A DNA stretch of 64,000 bases from Paragonimus westermani (Eukaryota; Platyhelminthes; Trematoda; Plagiorchiida; Troglotrematidae), in the NCBI GenBank assembly GCA_008508345.1, contig QNGE01001002.1, positions 93,066-157,065 on the forward strand, read 5' to 3'. A program made the position numbers and the translations under genes. The notes below the pieces were generated by a model. The model was not told the origin of the DNA and ran no database searches. It saw nothing but the letters and a program-made list of their open reading frames with translations. Positions 28,503 to 40,624 of this stretch are shown here, piece by piece (the first letter of the stretch is position 1; the number at the start of each line of letters is the position of its first letter).

Positions 28503-30441
28503 TCAGAATTTATCGCCATGTGCCAACACTGAAGACATGCCAGTAAGCAGACGGAAATAATGCGTGTTCATTATGGAGCAACTATTAAGAGGTATCAAAT
28601 GTGCGGGAGAAGGATTAAGCTGCAGCTCAAGATTATGAAGCTTACTCTCGAAATTCCCTGCCAACCGCGAAAGCATCAAGTCTTCTGCAAGTGTATCCCA
28701 GTGATTTCTGGGGTTTTGAGACAGATGTGATTTAGTCTTCTCGTGGTCAGACAGGGGTTTGCCCACCTTTGGAGGTTGTCCACTGAGAGCTTGCAGCCGT
28801 GTCGATCTAGGAAGTCCAGATTGATATGAATCAGTTCAATGGGTCAGTATATGGCAGGCAAGGATCAGAAAGCCTCGTGATCGCCGATGGGGCAGCTAGT
28901 ATACTGCCGGTCTCTCAAGACTTTGTGAGTATAACAGCCTTCCGAGCCTTGTATTGGAAAATTGACCACAATCGCGACCCCCTCCAGCGTTATCTCATGA
29001 AGCATTAAAGGTTGCTGGCCAAGCTGGGTGCAGCACTCGAGGTGAATTCTCACAAACGCGCTGAGCTCGCGGAAAATACCGCCCATCAACACTTCGAAGT
29101 CTCGATTAACCATCTGTGGCATGCGGGTGAGTTTGCTGGCAGTGTGGTATGATTGGTTGGTAGTCTCAACGTCAGCAGAGAGAAGAAACGCGAAATTCAC
29201 CTGTTTTCTCACAACAGGCAGTTCCGCTTCACTTAGTGTGTACGTGGATGTGATGATGACAACACAATAATCAATTAACACTGTGTTTTCTTGAAGAATT
29301 TTTGGCAGTAGCCACTCCGCTGATTACATCCAAAACCGTTTCAGGGGCCTGCAGAGGGCCTGGAGCCCTCTTGAATTAATCACGATCTGCCACATCTTAA
29401 TGTCATCAGCAAACATTAACGAAGGCGCTCCCAGGAGGTTCGAGTGTTTATCAGCATAAATCGAGAAAAGACGAGGCTCTGAAGTCAAGTCCTGTGACAA
29501 CCCCATAATTGCAGCATGTTGAAGGAAATACTTGTCCCCAAACGGACGCACCGCCCCCCGGCTCGAAAGAAGGAACGTTTTCGTCGTAAAACCGTCCCGT
29601 CCAATCCCAAGGGATGTAGTTTCATACACGGCCCCTGACGATTCATTTTGTCAAGGGCTTTGCTACAGTTATTGTAAACTATATCTATGGGTTGGCCTTG
29701 ATCTACTAACCCTGCCGTATTCTCTTTCGCCGCAAGGCATGTGAGACAAGAGTTTCTGCGCTCAAGCCGTGTTGTGCTGGACTAAGAATCCGAAAACAGG
29801 TCAAGAACGTTACTGTCCTTTCTCATACCAACATTGACCCTTGTCAGGCTAACAGGTCGAATTTTAGCAGGTGCCATCCACTCCCTCTTCCTAAGTATAA
29901 GCTACGATACCGCCTCGCGCCACTTCGCGGAGGAGGCTCCATTTTTAATGGACTGCCGAAAGGCCAGAGTAAGTAGACTGCATTGGACGCGCGTAAACTA
30001 ACAAACTGGTTTTGGCCCATGCCCATCCGATCCAGAAGTCCTTGTGGTATTCAGCTGCCCCATCAATCGGAGAGTTTTAGCCCCGAAGACCTCCATATTT
30101 TGTAAGAAAGGGTGCTGTTTGAATTTCTTCATTTTTCTGGATAAAGCAGCAAGCTCCACTATGAATGTGTTAACACGCTGGTCCTCCAATAGGCATGCGT
30201 TATTGAAACCGGAATGAGCAAGACACCCAGCTTCATTGACAAACAAGGGTATCAAGGTACTCTGCTGCCCACAACTTTTCACGCATCCCAAGAAATATTT
30301 CGGATGGGCAGTGTTAGCTACCTCTCCTGCATATCGTAACCTGGAAGCTCTGAAAAACTGCTTATAAGCAACTGGAGCTACTCTACAAGCCACAAAAGTC
30401 GTATTAGATGGAGCACCGATATATACCCTCCAAGCATTCAC
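28503..30441 (-). pseudogene. LINE linker, RT and C-terminus, decayed
   Basis: Linker 30441-29998 ends in RLMGQLNTTRTSGSDGHGPK (S-GPDGxxPK block). The RT shows VYNNCSKALDKMN (motif A, Asp lost), then LLGAPSLMFADDIKMWQIV (FADD catalytic pair kept, 29629-29324). Thumb 29281-28865: ELPVVRKQVNFAFLLSADVE, FVRIHLECCTQ. The final segment 28766-28503 has KSHLSQNPRNHWDTLAEDLM. Confidence 0.78.
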
Positions 30442-30493
30442 CCATTCCCGAATCGCCTTTCTTGGTCATTCCATGGGCTTCTGGGTAGTCCGT

Positions 30494-30960
30494 TCAATGG
30501 TTAGGAGGGTGCGTGCCAGCGCACACCTCTGGCATGCTGACGTTTCTATGGTTCAGACAACTGTTTGGTGCGTGTCCACGGAAGAACTGCAGTGCATCAA
30601 ACTGTTTAGAATTAAGGCTTCTGTAAACAACATTTACTGTCAGCAGTCCTCCTGGACACGTGTTCGTGCACAGGCCTAAGGCTGTGACAGGTCTGTCGGA
30701 AGAGCCGAACGAATCGGTCTTCGTTACTTCAAGGTTATCATTGGCGTACGCAGCAATACCACCTTCCAATCTTTGACGTATCCCACCAGTTCTTAAAAGT
30801 ATATAGTCTGTTAGAAACATCCTGCTATCGTGTTTATTTAGTGATAGCCATGTTTCGGTGGTTGCAAGGATTTCTGACTGTCGACCATCAACTTAATCCT
30901 GCATTCCATTCACCTATCCCCACACATTGGACACATTGCTGAGAAATATTTGAAGGAAGC
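30494..30960 (-). pseudogene. LINE endonuclease N-terminal half
   Basis: TLATTETWLSLNKHDSRMFL (catalytic Glu of TETWL kept), DYILLRTGGIRQRLEGGIAA (the D-R...GGG segment), LTVNVVYRSLNS (YRSPNS). The C-terminal half with GDFN and SDH is not readable. Confidence 0.75.
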
Positions 30961-31001
30961 TAGGGCCGCTATTCCGGGGTCGTGAGCCAGCAACACCTGT
31001 T

Positions 31002-31919
31002 TCAAAATGGTGGTAGAGGATTATCGGCAAACCAGCAGAAAACCCACACACCTGAGTCCACGTTCACTTGCAGCACATCATGCCCTTTGGCCCCTGAGGC
31101 TTCTTTTTGTTTGATACGATCAGCAAGAGGCAGACCTCCGTGAACTATTACTCTAAGTCCCCTGCGTCTGAACGTGAACCGTAAGAATGCTTTACGTTCC
31201 TCACTAATGGACAAGTCTACTCTCAGTAGCCAGGGTTCTGGAGTTGCAGGGCTTCCTAAAGTGTTGCCTTGGGGAGTATGTTTGTAAGTTGTGACACCAA
31301 GAAACCATGGATGTGGAGGCTTTGTCACGCACACTTCAAACCAGATGAGGTCGGTCACCACGCGATCCTTCGGGAGTTTCTCCACTGATTTCTTTACATT
31401 TCAAAGAATGAGGCTGGAGTCCGTTAAACTTACCATGTCGTTATACACGTTTTGCACGGCCTCTCGTAAGCGCAGGGTCACTGCTTTATGGGGACATCCG
31501 CGTTGAATGCAGGCTAGACGCATTTGACGTGTGCCCTTCCAGTTTGTTTGTGGGGGATGTTATAGCAACCTCAGACAACCATGGAAAACCCACAAAAGTA
31601 CTGGGGTTGACAATCACAATTCTCTTAGACTTCCCTTTTCGTTTTCACGCACTGACCTTGCGAGTTGAAGTTTCCAAAGGATATTTTCATTGATCTCTAG
31701 AAGCTGCCTGCCGTTCGCGGAGTTGAGCAAGTTACCGCCATTGATTGACGTTGCCGTCGGACTGGTGGCAGCAGTGACGTAGCTCGGTGTACTCGTGAAG
31801 GTCTCAGCAGCAGTAGCACTTTTTAACACGAACTGTGGGCTGACTGCAGCTGTGAAATCTGGTGGAGTGACTGCAGGAGACGAATAATCTACACCTGAGA
31901 AAAAGGAGTAAGTAGCCAT
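31002..31919 (-). pseudogene. LINE ORF1 remnant
   Basis: The N-terminal part (31919-31614) is S/T/A/P-rich (MATYSFFSGVDYSSPAVTPP...). The C-terminal part (31385-31002) has DLIWFEVCVTKPPHPWF, PWLLRVDLSISEERKAFL and RFTFRRRGLRVIVHGGLPLA, then VNVDSGVWVFC. The PW(L)-V and R-G-L-R pattern recalls RNA-binding ORF1 proteins of fluke LINEs. Frames between the two parts are broken. Confidence 0.55.
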
Positions 31920-32150
31920 TTTGTTACATTTTGACCCCGATCGACTAATAATTAGGATATGGGAACGCGCAACGGTTGAATCGTTTGAATCGACTCTGTC
32001 ACACCGTCAGCCTCGCGATCACTCGTCGAAAATTGAGCCGCCAGTCGGTCGAGCTGACTCAACTTGGACGGGACATTCCTGAGTATGACGTCGTAACTGG
32101 CCCTCTTACGAAATTCCGGGGCAGCGGTGAGTATAGTAGAACGACATTGC

Positions 32151-33422
32151 ACTCTGACTCACACGGAGGCGATATTGATCGAAGTGGAGGCCTGAGCAGT
32201 GCTTGCGGTACCAACAGGCGCACCTGCAACAATGCGTATCTCTTGCAAAGTAGTGAAGGCATTAATGATCCTCACCCATCAGATTTCCTGGTTCTCGTTT
32301 TATTCTCCATATTCAGGTAAAAAAAGACGAAGAGGAAACAGAGCAAGTGGAAGTGAATCAATCACTTGCAGGTGATAACTGTAGGGTCGGTGCTGGGTCG
32401 CTGCAGTGGATAGTGTGTAAATTGCGGCAGCCAAGCAGTTAATCCTTTTTATGGCAGAAGTAACTGGACAGTTTTTCAGGCTTTCCACGTTAATGATAAC
32501 ACTTCACGTAAGCGATCTGTGGCGGTAAAGCTGTTTCTCCGTTTCCCTTCATAAAGTACACCGACCGCCTTGATCTTCGATTTGTTAACCATCGGTGTTG
32601 GGAGTGCCGCCCAGCCAATGAGACGCTCGTCTGATTCCTGAAGGGTCAACTGGAGTCTTCATTGACGTTCGTCCTGTTTGTCGGATAGCATGTGACTGCG
32701 ACGAATTTTCTGTCGTGCCCATCTACCTTGCACCTCTACTTGTTGAACTGAAGTCCGCTTGCCTATGGTGAGTAAATCGATAGGTCATTTCCCCCCTTAC
32801 GACTTTTGCTTCGCGTTAGCATAAGGCGGGTAGAACGTGGGGCATACCAACCAATGGGTAAGGAACTAGCTCCGCGATACACCCTTGACTGTTTACCATT
32901 TAGTCGATTGCACGACTACAGCAGCGGTGGGCCCGCTTACCTTCTGACGCTGTTTTTTACCGCTTAATTTTTGACAACATTCGTAATGCTTGTTCGCACC
33001 CGGGTGCTTGTATTTTGACATAACGAAGATAGGCCAAGATTGTTTGTATATAGCGTACACAAACCCAGAGGTGGTTTAAGCAAACTGAGGACGTTTTCAC
33101 AACGTCGAAAACAACGTTTGTCAGAACCAAGCATTCATCCCTAGGCGGGTTCCATTCCGACGTTGCAGAAAACGTTCATAGTCTGCTTCATTGTTTCTCC
33201 CAATCTGCCTCACACCTTCTTAAGTGGATCCACCATAAAACGCGCTAGGAAATCAGAGGTAAAATAATTGTATGACCTGTTCAGTTAATATGAACTTGGC
33301 GATGAGTCCATATCTCAAGTGTGGCATGATATGAGATATCTTCCGGATTTTTGAAGGCCGGACGGCGTCATCATTCAGCAACTGTGTACAGAAAATTTAC
33401 CATCAAAATCCCTTGGAATTTA
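32151..33422. other. No recognisable gene
   Basis: Includes a donor-like CCTATG|GTGAGTAAA at about 32762-32776, but no convincing exon in front of it. Rest unassigned. Confidence 0.25.
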
Positions 33423-33907
33423 CCGAAGAATGACACCCGGTCGAGAGGTCCATCCGTTCCCAACGAAAGTATATGTCCCCGCCTCCCCCGATCACCAAAA
33501 AAATTTTCTGCAAATTTTTCCGCGACTAACTACATGGAACACTGATCAAATTCTTCGCCAATACATCCACGTCATCCTCCAAGCACCTTTTTTTGGCACG
33601 ACCTTGAGCATTAGGCCAGTGATCACCTTGCGGAATCCCAATCGATGTAACAACTCAACTATTTCATCGAATTTTGTAGATCCCAGGTACAATCGTCTAA
33701 GAACTGTGTAGCTCAAAAGTTTCTTTCTAAATTTGAAATTTCCCTCTACATAATGTCCGTTTTATTGCTCTATTCACATAACTGACTCATTGTGCAATTT
33801 ACAATTTTGGTGTTCAAATATGTATATGCTTAAAGATCTGTACGTTGATCACGCTCTCCTGAGCATGTTTCTCACGAATGCGTCGAGAAATATAGCATTA
33901 TTATAAC
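33423..33907 (+). mobile_element. Composite element with LINE-type tail, copy 2
   Basis: About 485 bp, co-linear with 61749-62232 and with the reverse complement of 25861-25366. It ends in the paired hairpins (CACGCTC-TCC-TGAGCATG, then TTTCTCACGAATGCGTCGAGAAA) and ATTATTAT. On its minus strand the frame VLRRLYLGSTKFDEIVELLH then RLGFRKVITGLMLKVVPKKG is still readable. Confidence 0.8.
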
Positions 33908-34494
33908 GCATTGTCTGTCTTAAATGGTGTCAGCCAGGTTGGCAAATTAGTTATCATTACAGAAAAGATGATGAAGTGTTTTTGTCACAACCAGTCTGTG
34001 CAACAGTCAGCCATTTCCTGTCGGTTTACTTCAGCTCTTTCAACGAACGAAAACGTGGAACCCGTTGCAGAGTGAATACACATTTGTGTGGAAAAAATGA
34101 ACCCACAGTTTAGCACGCTTGAAAGATGCCTGTCCAGAAAATCATAGGCGGTTTAATTTATGCTTTCCACCAAGCTGTTATTGGCACCATCAAAAATTTA
34201 ACGGAGTGGATAGAAGTGAACATAGCTGGGAACTTAGGGAACCCTCTGTCCGTCACTGCCCAATGGCTGTCGCCGGCTTAGCAGATATTGGTCATCAGTG
34301 TGAATTAACACCTTGCTACAGGAGACAGCCAGTTTTTCTCGACCACGTAGGCGAAATCCAGCGGAACGTGACAACCAGGAAATACCATTCACAATAATAG
34401 ATTCGAAATGAAGTAGAGTTGCTCACTGATCTCCACGTGAATTCGTGATTGATCTACCAAACACTATTACCAAAACATTTGAAAATAGGGATAG
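33908..34494. other. No recognised gene
   Basis: A 92-codon plus frame (34119-34397) and an alternative frame with KIIGGLIYAFHQAVIGTIKN are both unassigned. Confidence 0.25.
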
Positions 34495-34815
34495 GGAGCG
34501 ACCCAGTCAAAGACACAGGTGAGCATTCGCCTAGCCGACGCTTCCTACAACTGGCATGCTACTGAATCCTACCGATGGCTGCATGAGACACAGGACAGAG
34601 CTCTGCAAGTTATTCCGTCACAATATCTGAACAAAGCTGTCATTAAAGACAACGATTGAGGTCCCACGATGCTCTTCAGCATGATACTACAACTGCCGTC
34701 TGAAAGGTTGAATACCACTGACTCCACTAGTGTTTCTGGCAGTAAGTCTAAAAAGGACACTCCTGCATCAGAAGCTAATGTTTCTAAACGTAAGTTGGAG
34801 AATCCGTTGGGTTAA
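34495..34815 (+). pseudogene. Coding-like ORF with one TGA (uncertain exon)
   Basis: One frame is open from 34495, broken by TGA at 34657-34659 and closed by TAA at 34813. The second half starts at ATG 34669 and is hydrophilic, S/T/K-rich (SERLNTTDSTSVSGSKSKKD...SEANVSKRKLENPLG), resembling a disordered region. Two GTAAGT donor-like sites (about 34742 and 34790) lie inside. No family recognised. Confidence 0.25.
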
Positions 34816-35276
34816 ATTTAAACGATGGTCGTGCAGGATCTGCATGGGAACCGCCGTGCAAATATTTCTGATGGTGAAGTAAAACAAGGCGAACTCTGTT
34901 AGGAATTATTTGGCCTTAACGGGTTTGCCAGCCTTCCTAGCTGAACAATTCCAGCTAACCGATAGCAACACAACAAGATTTGGGGGACACTACGACCGCA
35001 TTTTGTGGCCCCAACTAGAAAGCTGTTCTATCACGGATAATCTGTCCCAATGTTGAGCCAAAGATCGGGGTATAAACTTTTCGATAAGGGCCAGCGTATG
35101 TACAGGAAGTTAAAAATCATGTACATGACTCTCCAGACGGTCGTACCAAATTGGTAGACTGAGGAATAGCACACGTAATTTCGAATATTGGGTCAGCCAT
35201 TCGGATATTCCTTACAACTTAGTTCCACCTAAAGAGTGACTTATGTCCATCTGGTTTCTAGTTCGTAACCACTTAC
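34816..35276. other. No recognisable feature
   Basis: Short frames only. Confidence 0.25.
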
Positions 35277-35378
35277 ATTTATTGATATTTGATGGGACGT
35301 CACTTCTGAGCGACACACCGCGTAGAAGAACATCAGCATATACGAAGGTGTCAACGTCGCGGGAGGTTTTGTTACCAT
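35277..35378 (-). other. Candidate 102-bp exon, identity unknown
   Basis: Bounded by CTACTGCATGCAG| and |GTAAGTGG, a strong consensus pair, and 34 codons long. Two frames are open; one reads GNKTSRDVDTFVYADVLLRG then VSLRSDVPSNINK. No homology recognised. Confidence 0.25.
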
Positions 35379-36059
35379 CTGCATGCAGTAGAATTTACAA
35401 CATTCTGGGCTTAGTACCGTTTTAGGGATGTAAAAGGTCGGGGCCCAAGAATTTAACCTCGAGGTCTTACACGACAAGAATCTTATTAAATGACTTGAGT
35501 TCATTCTCACTTATCTGACAAAGGCGATTTCACAGATAGTTTTTAGGGCATTCAGGCAGCATGCTTCCCAAACCTAATGTTTAAATGCTGTTTCATTCAG
35601 CGCCACCAACCATGTTGTTAAACGCCTTGGAAGTATGAAGGAAAACGATGGCCATAAAGTCGGCAATGTCCAGAGGAGCCATCCGCAAACTTCGGTGGAG
35701 TTACCTGAAAGGTATTAATATTTATATGGGACGCTGATCTCAGCTGAGTTCTTTCGAAAACTGCCTTGTGCTATACTACTTAAGAAGGAATTTAAAAGTT
35801 CATGATCTAGTAGCCGTTTTGTTTCTGATGTCACATAACATTATCAGATAATATCTTCCTAGCTTCAGCAGTTCCGTTAATGAGCCCCGGAATGAGACCA
35901 GGGACCCAGGTTACCCGGTCCTGACATCAGGCAGGCCTCAGACTTTTTGAAAAAACATGGGAAGGAAGCTGATATGGCGCCGTCCTTCGCCTCATCAGTA
36001 CCAATGTGACAGCACCATGGCAGGAAAAATTGAGATCATGTCGCTCACATGTCAGTCTT
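35379..36059. other. No recognisable feature
   Basis: Short frames only. Confidence 0.25.
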
Positions 36060-36395
36060 GTTGAGAATGTAAGAAATAGACTTCTGAAGTGGCTGCGGAT
36101 GTTAGACTCGGGCGTCTATTGATTCGTCGAGGAAGGCTCAGTTTACTCGCAATGCTCATGGATACCTTGAACATGGAATATTGGTGTCTGTGACTCAGCG
36201 AACGCCTAGTAAGCGTTTCATTAGACCCACTGAGGAACCGAATCCAATACAAAAACGACCGTGCGGACGCTTATCAATAAGGTGCTTGACAATGAATCCA
36301 CCGAATTTACGTCTGAAAGCAACCGTTCACGTGAACGTGGCCAGGTAGAAGGATTCGCACAATAGCGAGGAGATGAAGTGTGGGTGAAACTAGCA
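36060..36395. repeat. Dispersed repeat family C, copy 1
   Basis: Diverged but co-linear with 39790-40210: TATCAATAAGGTGCTTGACAATG versus TATTAATAAGGTGCTAATGTTT, and further blocks on both sides. On the minus strand both encode a related peptide (SIASKLSLPRRINRRPSLTS here). Family unknown. Confidence 0.5.
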
Positions 36396-37089
36396 GTTCA
36401 AACAAACAAGGGCTCGTGTAGTGATCAAAACTCTGGGACGAGTAGCAGGTAGTTAACTAGTTCGAGCTTAATGTTAGCTTCTGTGCAGTAAAGGTGGGAG
36501 GACGGAAGTTTTGGATAGACTTACGAGTACCTCCCAACTCACAAGTTATATTTTAGATGGCAATAACTAAAGTAATTATTTAAAACATATCAAGCAGTGT
36601 TGTTCCAGTCTCACAGTTTTGCAGCCGTGTAATTCGTGAAGAGCTCTCTTGATTTGCAGTTGGTTTATCTATCACACCAGACCAATCAGAGCACCTGTGG
36701 ATGGTTGCAGTCGCGTCGTTACGACTGGTAGACCAAATCATAACCCGTTATTTTCTGCAGACTGCCGTTCTGGAAACTGGGATTAACGCAGGTCAGCAAT
36801 GTGAAGGTAGGACGGATAGGCTACGCGAGAAACGGTGTGAGAGGTGGGCAGTATTACACCTTAGAAATATACCGAGCTGATTGTCCATCGGTGAGTAATT
36901 CACCGCAAGGTTAATTCAAATGCCCACATCAGTGTTTGCAACGGAGGTTTGTGGCTGTAACCATGGTGGTTTCAGATTAAGAAGAACAACACCTGGCAAG
37001 AATGGAACAGATGGTAGCAGAGACGATGATCAAGAACCTTTTACCAAACCTACGACTCAACAAAGGCAGCTGCTCCAGCTGTGGGTGCT
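36396..37089. other. No recognisable feature
   Basis: Only a short unassigned plus frame (36920-37102). Confidence 0.25.
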
Positions 37090-38191
37090 GAATGTGCGTT
37101 AACTGGGGTGTGTAAGGGAAGGGCATTGTGATGCAGTGTTTGTTCCGTGAATTGGGCTATGTCTGTCGTTGCACGTGTGGCTGGTGACTTAGAAGGCGAT
37201 GGTCAGTGAGTGTTTTTTGAATGCGATATGATGCATGTGGTTGGCGTTGTGCGTCTGTGTGTTGTGTCGCTGTGCATCCGTTTACCTGGTGGTGCCAGTG
37301 CGTTTAGCAAACTGTTCGTCCGATTCTGGCAGGTGTGCTGGTGGTGGTCGTGCTTTTTCTTTGTGAGTGTAGTTCGTGTGATCGGCGGGCGTGCTGCAGG
37401 CATTCGCGTGCATTCGCGGTGCTTGCGTATGTCGTGTTGATTTTTGTGTTGCCCACGTTTGAGCATGAGGGTGCGCGTATTGTGCACTTGTCAGATCGGG
37501 CAGGCTAAATTCAATCACGGATAGTGTGTGTGAACCTGTCCGTTCCATGCGCAGCCTGCACGGTTGGTCTTCTAATTTTGTTTGACCGATCGATCTGTCA
37601 GGTATTTAGTTTTCCCTGTGACGCGGTGTTTTGCCTGTGATATTTGTTTTTGCCGTGACAGTCGTTTTGACTGTTGTGCTGTATTGTCCTGTGTGGACAA
37701 GCAAACGTTGTTTGCTTGCTGAACGGTTTTCTAGATTTCTACCTGCTGCGTGTATGCATGTCTACTGACACGTTTTTTGGTTGATGTACTTCCATGTTTT
37801 TGCACAGATGTGTGTGTATTTGTTCTTGATGCGGTGGTAGCGTTTGGTTGTCGGCATGTGTTTTTGTTTTGCGTGTTGGCTGTTATGTTTATCTGTCCAT
37901 CGTCAAGTCGGTTGAACGGTGATTGTTCTTACATTTGTGACACAAATGTTTAGTGTGATCCGTGTCCGCTTGCACGCTGCCGTTCTTTTACCGATCGATT
38001 TGGTCATTACACGTGATTTTCTTCCTGATCTGAAAGCTGGTGTACGGACGTTTATTCCTCAGTTGTATAGTTCAGGTACATGTCGTGTAGAATTGGTGCG
38101 CAGCTTTTGTAAATGTTTTTCGCGTGCATTCGAGACCTGCGTACGAAACTGGACGTATTCGCTTTTGTGTGTGTCTCCTAAGTGTCTCCTT
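37090..38191 (+). other. Strongly G+T-rich, A-poor tract
   Basis: For about 1.1 kb the plus strand is dominated by G and T (TGTGTG, TTTGTTTTT and GTGTTT runs) with few A, then runs straight into repeat A copy 2. ORFs here (for example 37210-37440, 37919-38416) follow the composition and are not convincing genes. A shorter similar tract is at 54370-54500. Confidence 0.7.
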
Positions 38192-38640
38192 GGGTGTCTG
38201 TGGGCTTCTATCTATTCTTTTCTTCGGCTTTGTTGGTGTACTGTATGGTGGATGGTCTGCCTGGCTTTTCATAGTTCAATGAGAATTTTGTTTTCATCCT
38301 CATCACTAACCTGCACTCCTAAACTGGAATGCTTCTTGTATTACACTCCACAAATCTTTTTCCTTAGTTTAGATCTCGTCATTGCAGCCTCTCTCTGTTT
38401 AACTTCCGAGAGATGAGTTTCCTTTCCTTATTAGCCACTCAGCTGGTTAGCCAATATTGGCCGGCTGGACACAAAGGCCTCACTGGCACACCTCCCTGAC
38501 TTATTCCTTCGGGTGTACATTGGATGTATGGTGTATGGGTAGAACCGTAAATGGTGTAGCGCAAGCCAATTGCAGTGACGGTTAATCGCAGGCGTCCCTT
38601 GGCTTTGGTCACTGTGACAGGCTGATCCGAATACGATACC
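38192..38640 (-). repeat. Dispersed repeat family A, copy 2 (inverted)
   Basis: Reverse complement aligns with 3638-4110 end to end, including GCCTGTCACAGTGACC, CCCGAAGGAATAAG, the TTAGCCA/TGGCTAA hairpin and the GAAAAGCCAGGCAGACCAT block. Confidence 0.85.
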
Positions 38641-39789
38641 GTAAAGCGAGACAGTTCTTACCTTTAGCTAACCATCGGGTGATAACTGGTTTTTCCTCGC
38701 TTTTCAAGCTGCAAATATATTACGTGAATATCTCCCTTGTGGACACCGGACTGACGACTTGAACTATCGGCGGTTAATTGTTCTCAGCATAAACCTTCAC
38801 TGACATTCAGAGATGTACGAACACCCAGTAAATGAATAGTCCCAGAGAAGTTGCTGGCACTTTGATAATCGCGCGTTCCTTGTCTGCAAATATTCAGCTT
38901 GTCCAACTGGAAAACATGACGACCACGCATTTCAACGTCATCCTACAGTGTGCTCCACCTTTTCAGCTTGCGAGCAAAGCAGACTGAGGGATGGCAAGTC
39001 CCTCGGTTACGCTGCTCATAACTTCGAGGTAGGCTAAGGTAATCGGATGCCAGTTGATGCAACAGTTGAGTGGATGTGCGTGCAACCACAAACTATAGGG
39101 ATTTCACTCGTCTTACGCTTCTTGTTGTTGACAAAACAACCTAAAAGTGTCGGGATTCCAGAGTTATTGATCTGCACCTGAGTCTCAACACGCAGAAATA
39201 TCCTGTGGAATCGCCGCTGGAGACCAAAGCCAAGAGTTACTGAGTGTTCTCCAAATTTACCATTGCAGCGTTGTCATGCGAAATTCAGAGTGAACTCACC
39301 AGACAAAAGACCATCATCCTATCAGATATGAAAAAGGCGGAGTTAGGCACCCGTGTACTTTGGGAACTGCCAGCTGATCAGCCAACGGATGAGGTAAAAT
39401 GCGCTACCAGTAGCGATTTGACTAGCATCGACATTCGTCACTGCTAGCTGGCCTGCCGGTTTAGAAGTAATGGGTGGCCAGTCTGAACGTTGCATAGCCT
39501 GATGCAGTTCTCTATCGGTTAAAAGCATTTGCGGTGTCAACATCGCACCAATGCAGTGTGAAAGTTGTCTCACAGCTTTTGGACGGGCGTTTTTCAACGG
39601 CCCCACCCTGCGCATTATGTCCTCATACGACAGGGAAGGCAGACCTCCGACGCTCTTATTATCCCTACCGTGGATAGCCTCCATGGCGGTTATAACTGTC
39701 TTCCAGCGGTCGCTTCACCAGTACGCCACAGATGTATGATGAGGCTTCGATCAGTAAATTCCGGAGAACCTTATTAAGAGCTGCTAGCC
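38641..39789. other. No recognised gene; one 113-codon minus ORF
   Basis: The minus frame 39684-39343 (MEAIHGRDNKSVGGLPSLSY...) is open but unassigned. Nothing else stands out. Confidence 0.25.
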
Positions 39790-40210
39790 TGATACACATG
39801 TTTTTCATCAGCAACAGTACGTTAGTGCGAGGAAAGAGGCCTGAAGTGACAGCGATAACTGTTAATCCGGGAAGTCTATTGGTTGTTCGAGCAACGCTTA
39901 GTCCTCTCGCAACTTCTATCAATATGCTGGATCCACGATAGTCACGTCTGTGTGCAACGAGCTTCTATAAATTCTGAGCCCGTCGAGCAACCGATTCGGG
40001 TCCAAAATGGAAGACGGCCGTATTGGCGAGTTTCTTATTAATAAGGTGCTAATGTTTAAAAACAATACGATAAATCAAAAAGTGGAAGACAACAACAAAC
40101 CTCGATATTGAGTCCACTAAATATACAAGTTCCGAGACTAACGGTTCGCGTAAATATGACCAAATACAACAATCACGTAATGGCGAAGCGACAAGGCGAA
40201 AACGAAACCA
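39790..40210. repeat. Dispersed repeat family C, copy 2
   Basis: Matches 36060-36395 in the same orientation. The minus frame 39922-39665 reads EVARGLSVARTTNRLPGLTV, aligned with the copy 1 peptide. Confidence 0.5.
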
Positions 40211-40624
40211 GGGCACATAAACATAGGTCCCACAAGGGAAAGTAAGGAGAAAAAACACTACGCAAAACAAGTTTCACAAGCAAACGGTATCAAGATTTGG
40301 CAATACATTTTGATCAGCATTCACTTGAGAACTGATTTGTCACGCGCGTAACTTGAGCTATAGTGTCAGATTGTAGGAAAGCTCGTAATCGGTATAAAAA
40401 ATTCCAACGTAAGGAGACGAATCAATGAGAGGTGGATAAACGGAGCAGGGAACGTGGCCACCAACATCCTATTAACACATAACAATCACCAAACACTCAC
40501 GCAAGCAGCCACTTCAACAGTAACTATTTCGCATGACTGATGAAGAATGGCTAGGGCATCGCCGCCGAAGCGCTATACCATCATACTGCAAGAACGAATG
40601 TGGGTAGACTTCAACTTGAACGTG

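Larger units (their letters stand above)
28503..32150 (-). mobile_element. CR1/jockey-like LINE, third family, ORF1 plus ORF2 remnants
   Basis: Minus-strand order: ORF1 (31919-31002), endonuclease (30960-30494), linker (30441-29998), RT (29760-28865) and 3' coding end (28766-28503). It differs from the 18-28 kb family in its ORF1 and its RT residues. Each domain is in a different frame from the next and stops are common. It lies tail to tail with the 23.2-28.2 kb LINE. Confidence 0.82.

Noticed and set aside
37203..37548. Minus-strand H/T/K/R-rich ORFs of 94 and 88 codons
   Set aside because: Their residues follow the A+C-rich complement of the G+T-rich tract; compositional, not a gene.
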